Assembly: GCA_020845475.1 (NCBI GenBank)
Contig: JADLFN010000059.1
Location: 46,979-110,978 of the forward strand
Direction of reading: 5' to 3'
DNA length: 64,000 nucleotides
Source of the DNA: Planctomycetota bacterium
GTDB lineage: Bacteria; Planctomycetota; UBA8742; UBA2392
The notes beneath the pieces were generated by a model. That model did not search any database. It saw nothing but the letters and a program-made list of their open reading frames with translations, and was not told the origin of the DNA. The translations under genes were made by a program, and so were the position numbers. Positions 1 through 6,566 of this stretch are shown here, in pieces. Position 1 is the first letter of the stretch. Every line of letters starts with the position of its first letter.

Positions 1-453
1 CAGCGTGCCTTTGAACTGATCGGCAAAGAGGTGCGCAGCGCCGCGGATGACGATGAGTTGCTCTACGCCGCCTACGGCAGCGCCTGGCACTGGGGCAAGG
101 TGGGCGGCGAAGTGGAGCACGCGCGCGCGGAGTGGTTGATCTCGCGCGCGCATTGCGTTGCTGGCGACCCCATGGGCGGACTGCGCCACGCCAACCGCTA
201 CATGGGACTTTTGGAAAAACACCTGGAAGGTGAGCAGTTCAAAGCGGGCTCGGGCTTCAAGGATTTTGACCTGGCCTATGGCGCCGAGGCGCTGGCGCGG
301 GCGTATGCATTGCTGGACAAACGCGAGGAGTCAGCGCAGTTCCAAAAACTGGCCAAAGCGCTGGGCGACGCCATCGCCGACCCTGAGGACAAGAAAATCT
401 TCTCGGCCGACTTCGAGCACGGTCCCTGGAACCCGACAGGAGAGCGCTTCTAA
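1..453 (+). CDS. 3' part of a helical-repeat-like protein of unknown function
   Basis: The frame is open from the first base, so the gene begins before the window and about 150 residues are visible; a GTG at 31 is only an internal candidate start. The visible protein looks alpha-helical and contains the Trp-rich stretch SAWHWGKVGGEVEHARAEW near its beginning. I have a memory of this kind of signature in uncharacterised TPR-like proteins, but I assign no function. The stop overlaps the next ATG by one base (TAATG), which suggests translational coupling to the following gene. There is no signal peptide, membrane segment or catalytic motif in the visible part. Confidence 0.7.
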   Translation, partial: QRAFELIGKEVRSAADDDELLYAAYGSAWHWGKVGGEVEHARAEWLISRAHCVAGDPMGGLRHANRYMGLLEKHLEGEQFKAGSGFKDFDLAYGAEALARAYALLDKREESAQFQKLAKALGDAIADPEDKKIFSADFEHGPWNPTGERF

Positions 454-932
454 TGCCCATGACGGCTGAATTCCTGACGTACTTTCAGAGCATGGGTTTG
501 AACCCAGCGTTCCGGCCGCGCATCGAACAAATCATCAACTACTTTGAGACGTGCGCCAATGAGTGGATGCCCGGCGCAGTAGTTGAGAACGTGTTTGTGC
601 AGCCGGTCAAAGATGTCATGGGCAACGCTGCTTTCGAATTGACTGTTTTCGGCGCCGACGCACTGCTCTACGCCGGAGTTCTCTACCTGAAGCCGCCTAT
701 TGAGCATTCCGTAGTCTTCAGGTCATTACACAAGCGTGTCCAGAGCGTGCGCATGCGAGGTCGCAATTTCGACCCGATGACACCCGATGTTCCTGTAAGT
801 GAAGCCGCGGAGTTCAGTGTGGAGTTCCAGGTTGTGGGAGAGGCTAAGAAGGACGAGTACCTTGCGCGTGGCCCGAGTTGCCGCCACCTCCACGGCGTGG
901 TTTCGCGCCATGTACTTTCAAATCTGGCGTAG
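453..932 (+). CDS. Hypothetical protein, coupled to upstream gene
   Basis: A 159-residue protein starting at an ATG that overlaps the previous stop by one base. It has no recognisable domain, signal peptide or membrane helix. Its middle has alternating hydrophobic residues that look like beta strands (AAFELTVFGADALLYAGVLY). The overlap with the upstream gene supports it being real, but its base composition is less biased than its neighbours and the last 20 residues (SCRHLHGVVSRHVLSNLA) look atypical. I do not recognise the family. Confidence 0.5.
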   Translation: MPMTAEFLTYFQSMGLNPAFRPRIEQIINYFETCANEWMPGAVVENVFVQPVKDVMGNAAFELTVFGADALLYAGVLYLKPPIEHSVVFRSLHKRVQSVRMRGRNFDPMTPDVPVSEAAEFSVEFQVVGEAKKDEYLARGPSCRHLHGVVSRHVLSNLA

Positions 933-982
933 GCTTGCCGCCGGAAGCGCGGCTGATCTGATCGCACACCTAAAGAACTGCT

Positions 983-1582
983 ATGGCCAAAAAGAAGGCA
1001 ATCAAGAGCAAGGCTCGCAAGTCATCCCCGCGCAAGGCAAAGGCCGCCGTGCCCGGCGTCAGCGTCGGAATGATGAGTAAGGAGGAGTTCATCAGGAGCT
1101 GCGCCCATGAAATCCGCTGCATCAAGCACATCGCGACCAAGATTCCCGACAATCAGTACGATTACAGACCGACGCCCGTTCAGCGCAACATGACTGAGCT
1201 CTTGCGCTATCTGGCGTGTTGCGCGTCCTCGCCGCTGTGCAACATGCGCGACGGCAACTGGGACGCGGCTGAAGCGCTGGAGAAAGCGGTCGAAGACCTC
1301 GATGTACGCAAGGACTTTGCGGCGGCCATGGACAGACAGCAGGAGTTCATCGCCACGACGATCAACGCGTTCAAAGAAGGCGATTTTGCGAGTGTGGGTC
1401 GTGAAATGCCGTGGGGTGCGCCCTGCAAGCTAGGGCAAGGGTTGATCAACACCGTGCTCAAAGCTCTGGTAGCCTACCGCATGCAGCTGTTTCTCTACGT
1501 GAAGGCCAGCGGCCGTCATGATATCGGCCCGGCGCAGTGCTGGGTGGGCGTGGATCCAAAGCCGCAAACGGCGCAGGCGTAG
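983..1582 (+). CDS. DinB-like four-helix protein with basic N-terminal tail
   Basis: A 199-residue protein. Residues 1-24 form a Lys/Arg/Ala/Ser-rich tail (AKKKAIKSKARKSSPRKAKA) of the kind that binds nucleic acid or is disordered. Residues about 32-190 resemble DinB/DUF1569-type helical bundles: LLRYLACCASSPLCNM in the middle and AYRMQLFLYVKASGR near the end. The next gene (1640-2131) is a clear paralog with the same LLRYL and YKMQLFLNLKASGR segments and no tail. DinB-fold proteins are usually metal-dependent thiol S-transferases, but the classical three-His metal site is not evident, so the activity is unknown. Its TAG stop lies inside the left palindrome of the repeat at 1579-1628. Confidence 0.75.
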   Translation: MAKKKAIKSKARKSSPRKAKAAVPGVSVGMMSKEEFIRSCAHEIRCIKHIATKIPDNQYDYRPTPVQRNMTELLRYLACCASSPLCNMRDGNWDAAEALEKAVEDLDVRKDFAAAMDRQQEFIATTINAFKEGDFASVGREMPWGAPCKLGQGLINTVLKALVAYRMQLFLYVKASGRHDIGPAQCWVGVDPKPQTAQA

Positions 1583-1628
1583 CACGGGCCTCCCGGCCCG
1601 TGTCCACGGCCCGGGAGGGCCGTGCTAC
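1579..1628. repeat. Double GC palindrome between two DinB-like genes
   Basis: Two 20-base hairpins sit head to head. The left is CACGGGCC-TCCC-GGCCCGTG (1583-1602) and the right is CACGGCCC-GGGA-GGGCCGTG (1605-1624); each has a perfect 8-bp stem and 4-base loop. Flanking GTAG and CTAC make the whole 50 bases an inverted repeat with two mismatches (22 of 24 positions pair). Those two mismatches between the arms are compensated within each arm, so each small stem stays perfect. The element supplies the TAG stop of the upstream gene and lies just ahead of the AGGAG ribosome site of the next. Confidence 0.85.
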
Positions 1629-1639
1629 AGGAGACAACC

Positions 1640-2131
1640 ATGATCGACAAGCAAATGATCCTCGATTCGATGCTCAAAGAGATCAACGTCGTCAAACACC
1701 TGGCCACGAAAGTGCCCGCCGGCAAAGAAGATTTCCGGCCCAGCGAAAAGCAGCGCAGCACGCTCGAACTTTTGCGCTATCTAAGCTACTGCGGCGTGAG
1801 CGGGCTCAAAGCCGCGCTGGCGACCGATTGGGAGATCGGCAAGAGAATGAGCGAGGCGGCAAACAAACTCACACTCAAAGACATCCCGGCGGCACTTGAT
1901 CGCGAGGCCAGTGAGCTGAAGGATCTGTTCGCGCAGATCAAACCCGAGGACCTCGCCCAGAAGATGGTGGCGCGGCCCGGCCAGGATCCGATGCCGCTGG
2001 GCCGATTCATCCTCGACTCAGCGTTCAAGTATCTTCCTTCCTACAAGATGCAGTTGTTCCTGAATTTGAAGGCGAGCGGCAGGCCGGAACTGAGCACACC
2101 CAACCTCTGGCGCGGCGAGGACCCGAAGTAA
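1640..2131 (+). CDS. DinB-like four-helix protein
   Basis: A 163-residue paralog of the gene at 983-1582. The ATG at 1640 is chosen because AGGAG lies seven bases upstream; a GTG at 1622 in the same frame would lie within the palindrome. Shared features are the opening MILDSMLKEINVVKHLATKVP, the STLELLRYLSYCGVSGLKAA segment and the C-terminal YKMQLFLNLKASGRPELSTP. It lacks the basic tail of its partner. The tandem pair is most simply a local duplication. DinB-superfamily membership is by pattern only; no metal-binding His triad is seen, so the function is open. Confidence 0.75.
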   Translation: MIDKQMILDSMLKEINVVKHLATKVPAGKEDFRPSEKQRSTLELLRYLSYCGVSGLKAALATDWEIGKRMSEAANKLTLKDIPAALDREASELKDLFAQIKPEDLAQKMVARPGQDPMPLGRFILDSAFKYLPSYKMQLFLNLKASGRPELSTPNLWRGEDPK

Positions 2132-2136
2132 CGCGA

Positions 2137-2155
2137 CCCGGGAGGGCCGTGCTAC
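2137..2155. repeat. Truncated copy of the 1605-1628 palindrome
   Basis: The 19 bases CCCGGGAGGGCCGTGCTAC are identical to the right-hand unit at 1610-1628 but lack the first five bases of the stem, so it cannot form the full hairpin. It fills the 20-base gap between the convergent DinB-like gene and rsmB and supplies the rsmB stop codon (CTA on the plus strand at 2152-2154). Confidence 0.8.
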
Positions 2156-3696
2156 GGCGCAGCTAGCTTGCACCAATACATACCGTCGCTGTAGCCGGGC
2201 ACGGGCAGCACGATGTTCTCTTCCTTCATTTCCCAACCGGCTTCTTCGCGTTGCGTGCCTTCGTGTTCGCTGCCGGGCTCGTCAGCGCCGACGCGCGCGG
2301 ACAGGAACCAGCGCACAATATCGACGCCTTCTTCCATGAGCACGCTGCATACGCTGTACACAATCGTGCCGCCGGGTTTCAGGTTGCGGGCCGCATTTTC
2401 GAGGATCGCCATCTGCGTGCGCGTCAACTCGCTCAGCGCGGCTTCGTTGAGGCGATGCCGCGCTTCTGTGCGGCGGCCGAGCACGCCGGAGTTGCTGCAC
2501 GGCGCGTCGATAAGTACGCGGTCGAACTTCTCGGGGAAGCGCACGTTGCGCGCGTCGGCGATCACGGTGGCTAGATTCGTGTAACCCATGCGCGCGATGT
2601 TTTCCTGCACGCGCTCGATTTTCTCGGGGCCCACGTCGCAGGCCAGCACTTTGGCGCGGTCGCCCGTGAGTTCTGCAATGTGGCTGGCCTTGCCGCCGGG
2701 TGCCGCGCACAGGTCGAGAATTGTTTCACCCGCCTTGGCGTCCAGCGCGGGCGCGATGCGCTGCGAGGTCAAATCCTGCACGTAGAATAAGCCGGCCTCG
2801 AAACCCGGCAGCGCCGTGATGTTCGTGCCGCGCGGCAGCTTGATCGCGTCGCCCACGATTTCGCTTTCCTGATTGTTAATCGTCCAGCGCCCGCGCAGTT
2901 CCGTGGCCGTCGTGCGCAGTTTGTTGGCGCGCAGCCAGGTGGGCGGTTCGTCTATAGAAGAAAGCGCCACTGCTGTCGCGCCCTGGGGCCCGTGCTGATC
3001 GAAGAGCTTGTCCACAAACCAACGCGGCAACGCGCACACCATGGCCAGATGGGCTGCAAGGTCTTTGGCCGGGTCAGGAAAAATCGGCAGTTTGGCGGTA
3101 ACAAAGCGCCCCCGGCCAAGCCTGGCCTTGTCGCGCCAGAATTCGTGGTTGGTGGTTGGTGATTGGTGGCTGGTCTCGGCCCGTACGAACTCTCCAAGCC
3201 TTCGCACGCACGCATTCACGAAGCCGCGCGACGGGCTGCTTTCGCCCATGAGGTTGACGGCGGCCTGGCCATGGGCGTACACGGCCTGCGGGTCATCCAG
3301 CAGGTACCAGGCTAGGAACAGGTGCAGCGCCGCGCGGACGTCGCGGTCGAGTCTTTCGGGCGGGCGCGAAGCCACGTGCGCAATCAACGCGTCAAAGAGA
3401 ATGGCAAATCGCGTGGCATCCTCGAGCATGGGCAGGACGCGGTGCGCAAGCGCCGCGTCGTAATGCTGCTGGCGCAATTCGGTGATCACGACGGGCTCTA
3501 GCAAATCGCCCTGCGGCAGGCGCGAGAGCACGGCAAAGGCCAGCTTGCGCGGGTCCAGTTCATGGTGCGTGCGCGAGTGTTTGGGCGGACGCGCGTTGGG
3601 AAACGGCTGGCCGCGCTGCGGTTTTGCGCCGAAGTTACGCTGCTGCTTGAAATGAGGCTTGGGCTGGCGGGCTTGGCCGCGTCCGCGATCGGGCAT
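2152..3696 (-). CDS. rsmB: 16S rRNA m5C methyltransferase, RsmB/NOP family
   Basis: Transfers a methyl group from SAM to cytosine 5 of rRNA (C967 in E. coli for RsmB). The 514-residue protein has a basic low-complexity head (1-45), a NusB-like helical domain (about 48-170) and a Rossmann methyltransferase domain. SAM site: LDLCAAPGGKA (327-337). Motif IV is DAPCSNSGVLGRR with Cys400, and the catalytic motif VI is YSVCS with Cys450. Between the NusB-like part and the catalytic part is an unusual insertion, TSHQSPTTNHEF (175-186), encoded by a 7-base tandem repeat at 3140-3174. The ATG at 3696 is preceded by a heptamer array instead of a clear Shine-Dalgarno sequence. RsmF-like specificity cannot be excluded. 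Confidence 0.9.
   Translation of the reverse strand: MPDRGRGQARQPKPHFKQQRNFGAKPQRGQPFPNARPPKHSRTHHELDPRKLAFAVLSRLPQGDLLEPVVITELRQQHYDAALAHRVLPMLEDATRFAILFDALIAHVASRPPERLDRDVRAALHLFLAWYLLDDPQAVYAHGQAAVNLMGESSPSRGFVNACVRRLGEFVRAETSHQSPTTNHEFWRDKARLGRGRFVTAKLPIFPDPAKDLAAHLAMVCALPRWFVDKLFDQHGPQGATAVALSSIDEPPTWLRANKLRTTATELRGRWTINNQESEIVGDAIKLPRGTNITALPGFEAGLFYVQDLTSQRIAPALDAKAGETILDLCAAPGGKASHIAELTGDRAKVLACDVGPEKIERVQENIARMGYTNLATVIADARNVRFPEKFDRVLIDAPCSNSGVLGRRTEARHRLNEAALSELTRTQMAILENAARNLKPGGTIVYSVCSVLMEEGVDIVRWFLSARVGADEPGSEHEGTQREEAGWEMKEENIVLPVPGYSDGMYWCKLAAP
3140..3174 (-). repeat. Heptamer tandem repeat inside rsmB
   Basis: Read on the minus strand, five consecutive 7-base units begin with AC; two are exactly ACCAACC and two others (ACCAATC, ACCAGCC) differ by one base, while the last is degenerate. 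They encode Ser/His/Gln/Pro/Thr/Asn residues that I would not expect in RsmB. Because 7 is not a multiple of 3, gain or loss of one unit would shift the rsmB frame. Confidence 0.8.
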
Positions 3697-3698
3697 GG

Positions 3699-3761
3699 GG
3701 CCAGTTTGCAGTAGCCTGTTGCCGCTTGCCAGTAGGGGGAGGCAAGTAGCCAGTATTTAGT
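3699..3761 (-). repeat. Heptamer array abutting the rsmB start codon
   Basis: On the minus strand, nine phased 7-base units lie upstream of the rsmB ATG with only two bases between. Seven units begin with AC; the consensus is ACTGGCN (for example ACTGGCT, ACTGGCA, ACTGGCC) and one unit is a run of C. No AGGAG-like ribosome site is present in the array. The same unit reappears in the opposite orientation at 3820-3854. Confidence 0.75.
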
Positions 3762-3819
3762 TGGCGGCGGCGAATCGGGGCAAAGTGCGAAAATCGAATT
3801 GGGTGTGCCTTGGTCAGGA

Positions 3820-3854
3820 ACTGGTGACTGGCTACTGGCCACTTGCCACTACCG
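3820..3854 (+). repeat. Second ACTGGCN heptamer array, opposite orientation
   Basis: Five phased 7-base units (ACTGGTG, ACTGGCT and three more of the form ACTNNCN) on the plus strand. With the array at 3699-3761 it makes an interrupted inverted pair in the 278-base divergent gap between rsmB and the HEAT-repeat gene. The remaining bases, 3855-3974, hold no clear hairpin and no confident promoter. Confidence 0.7.
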
Positions 3855-3974
3855 TGCTAATCTTCGCTATTCCCCTGTCGCCCTTGGATTTAGGGCAACT
3901 TCGCGGGGCGGTTTTCGTTTAAGAAAGCGCGCGCCCGCTTGGTTTGTTTGGCTCAAGACTAAGGCTCTGTGCTC

Positions 3975-6554
3975 ATGAAGCGGACTTTGACTCTGGCCTT
4001 TGCGGCGCTGTGCTTCACCACCTCAATGTATGCAGGTGATTTCAAGAACTCCGTCTCGGAACTGGGCGACCCAGTCAAGCGTCCGGGCGCGGTGGCCAAG
4101 CTTGGCGAGGCCGGCGCTGACGCCTTTGACGACCTGCTCGAAGGATTGAAAACCGACGTTGACGCCGAGAAAGACGCGGTCAAGCAGGGCAACCTTCGCC
4201 AGGTTCGCATCACCTGTGCGCGCCTGCTGGGCGAGCTGCGCGATTCGCGCGCGACGGCAGATTTGCTCAAGCTACTGCGCGACGAAAAAGCGCGCGCATC
4301 AATTGACACCAGTGAATCCTGCGCGATTGCACTGGGCAAGATTGCCGCGTCCAAACCCGATGCTGCGGGCAGCGCAGACGCAGTGGCCGAAATCAGAAAA
4401 CTGGCTGCCGATGAGAAATCAGGCCACAAGCTGCGTTGCGCAGCCCTGACGGCGCTTGCGGAACTCAAGCAGGGTGGCGAGATTGCATTGCCACTACTCA
4501 AAGAAGATGTCGATGCCGCCGTGCGATTTGCGGCCGTAATTGTGGTGGGGGCCTCAAAGCACGCAGCCGCCGCCGACGCACTCTTCGCCATCTGGGACCA
4601 GCAATTCAAGGACGCCGACACCAAGAAGCACAGCGATGCGCTGGGCATTGCTGCCTTGTTTGCTTTGGCCAGCTTCAGGGATGAGCGTTCGGTTCAGGCC
4701 CTGATTAATGTCGCTACGCTGCCGGAGTTTGAACTCAACGCCAGCTACCGTGACCTGGCCAAGGGTTACCTCAAGGAGCAATCGGCCAAGGCAATCCCGA
4801 TCCTGGTCGAGATTTTCAAGGACGACACCAAGGGCGGCAGCTATGCCCCAACGGTTCGACTGCTGGCCGATTTTGGCCCCGATGGCGTGCGCGCTCTTGT
4901 TGCGCTGGCCAAGCTTGACGCGAATGAAATTGAAGCAAACCAGCTCACTCTCTGGGACGAAAACCGCGATGGCGGCGTATCACTTGACGAGTACAAGAAA
5001 AAGTACGCGCCCACCAAGGCGGAACTCGACAGCGAGTTTGCCGCGCGCGACAAGAACAAGAATTCAAAACTTGAGGCCGACGAAGTCGATGCCGCAGAAC
5101 TCACGGCCTGGGACGTAAACAAAGACGGCGCCGTAGATGCAGCCGAGTTCAGCGCGGGCTTCAAGCTCGGGGAGGCCAAGCTCGCAGAGGCCTTTGCAAA
5201 GCTTGACGCCAACAAGGACAGCAAGCTGGAGCACGTCGTGAAATACACTTCGCGCGTGGAGGGCCAGCTCGGTTTGCTCATGGAAGACAATGCGCTGCAG
5301 GCCGTGATGGACGCCTGGCGTGCGATGCCCGCCGAAGACAGCGGCCGCAAGCTCCTGATGCGCAAGCTGCTGTTGCAGCGCCCGCGTATTGCGCTTGACC
5401 TGTTCCGCGAAGTTGCGGGTGACGAGAAAGTCGAAGCCGCGCAACGCGCGCAGGCCATTGACGCCTACGCCGAGGTAAAGGGAAAAGATTCCTTTGAAGA
5501 CCTCAAGGCCTGGTCAGACGAAAAGAACCCGCCGGAAGTGCGTCGGGCCGCCACGCGCAACCTTGGGCGCGAGTTTGTACCGCTCTCGAAATCAGAGGAG
5601 CTGCTCAAGCTCAAGACCACCGACCCCGATGCCGAAACGCGCATGACCGCCCTGCGCGGCTTGCAGCGCAGCGACAAAAAGGAAAATGCCGAGGTGTTCG
5701 TCAAGCGCCTCGCGGAAGACAGCGAGGCATCGGTGCGCCGCGCCGCGCTCGAAGCGCTGGAGCAGTTCAATAACAACGCCAAGCTCGAGGGTGCCGGAAT
5801 CTACGAGCCAGTGAAGAAGGCGTTCAACGAAGACAAAGACGCCACGGTGCGCGCCCAGGCACTGCGTCTGGCCGTGATCCTGGCCGAGCAGGCGGGCGAC
5901 AACAACGCCACGAAATACATGGTGGCCAAGGCAATCAGCGACAGCGAGATGGTGGTTCGGACGCAGGTTTACACGCTGATGTACCGTCCCAACGTGAAGT
6001 CCCAGGTGGACGTCAAAAAGCTGCTTGAAGTCGTGCTCAGGGAGACCGAGTTCCAGGGCCGCGGCGATGCGGTGCAGGCGCTCAGTTACCTGGATGCCGA
6101 CAAGTGGGCCGACAACACGCTGGACAGCAAGCAACTGGCGGCGGTGGTCGATCTGGCGCTGTCCGTACTCGCGGATCGGCGTTCACCTTTCACGGTGACC
6201 CTTCTGGGCAATTTTTCAAGCAAGGGCATTCAGTTCACGCGTATCAGCGAAAAGACGGTGGCCATGCTCAAGGAAGCGCTCAAGGGCTCTGCGGCTGACT
6301 TTGGTCGAGTCGCGTCTTGCCTAGAGGTGCTGACCAAGGTCAAGGTCAAAGACAAAGACAGCTTTGACCTGGCGCGACAGGCGGCAAAACTGGCCAGTTA
6401 CGACGCGCGCCTTGCGGCCGTGCGTTTCATCCAGGAAAACGGTGACAAAGGCGACGTGGCGTTCCTGCGCGAACTCCAGAACATGGGCGACGCGACGTCA
6501 TCATCAATGCGGCACATTATCGACGAGGCCATCAAGACGCTTGAGGCCCGATAG
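3975..6554 (+). CDS. Secreted HEAT-repeat protein with EF-hand segment
   Basis: A 859-residue protein with a signal peptide (MKRTLTLAFAALCFTTSMYA), so it should be exported. Helical HEAT/armadillo-like repeats occupy about 30-320 and 425-855. Between them lies an EF-hand-like block with four Asp-rich loops: DENRDGGVSLDE (about 328-339), DKNKNSKLEADE (359-370), DVNKDGAVDAAE (380-391) and DANKDSKLE (411-419), which predicts calcium binding. The ATG at 3975 is preferred over a GTG two codons earlier because it starts the signal peptide; AAGG lies about ten bases upstream. Its stop is 12 bases from the next gene, another exported protein, and both precede the MoxR cluster. HEAT repeats suggest a protein-binding scaffold; the partner is unknown. 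Confidence 0.8.
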   Translation: MKRTLTLAFAALCFTTSMYAGDFKNSVSELGDPVKRPGAVAKLGEAGADAFDDLLEGLKTDVDAEKDAVKQGNLRQVRITCARLLGELRDSRATADLLKLLRDEKARASIDTSESCAIALGKIAASKPDAAGSADAVAEIRKLAADEKSGHKLRCAALTALAELKQGGEIALPLLKEDVDAAVRFAAVIVVGASKHAAAADALFAIWDQQFKDADTKKHSDALGIAALFALASFRDERSVQALINVATLPEFELNASYRDLAKGYLKEQSAKAIPILVEIFKDDTKGGSYAPTVRLLADFGPDGVRALVALAKLDANEIEANQLTLWDENRDGGVSLDEYKKKYAPTKAELDSEFAARDKNKNSKLEADEVDAAELTAWDVNKDGAVDAAEFSAGFKLGEAKLAEAFAKLDANKDSKLEHVVKYTSRVEGQLGLLMEDNALQAVMDAWRAMPAEDSGRKLLMRKLLLQRPRIALDLFREVAGDEKVEAAQRAQAIDAYAEVKGKDSFEDLKAWSDEKNPPEVRRAATRNLGREFVPLSKSEELLKLKTTDPDAETRMTALRGLQRSDKKENAEVFVKRLAEDSEASVRRAALEALEQFNNNAKLEGAGIYEPVKKAFNEDKDATVRAQALRLAVILAEQAGDNNATKYMVAKAISDSEMVVRTQVYTLMYRPNVKSQVDVKKLLEVVLRETEFQGRGDAVQALSYLDADKWADNTLDSKQLAAVVDLALSVLADRRSPFTVTLLGNFSSKGIQFTRISEKTVAMLKEALKGSAADFGRVASCLEVLTKVKVKDKDSFDLARQAAKLASYDARLAAVRFIQENGDKGDVAFLRELQNMGDATSSSMRHIIDEAIKTLEAR

Positions 6555-6566
6555 GCGGAGGCTGCC

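Noticed and set aside
3140..3854. CRISPR array
   Set aside because: The repeats are 7 bases with no spacers and degenerate; there are no cas genes in the window.
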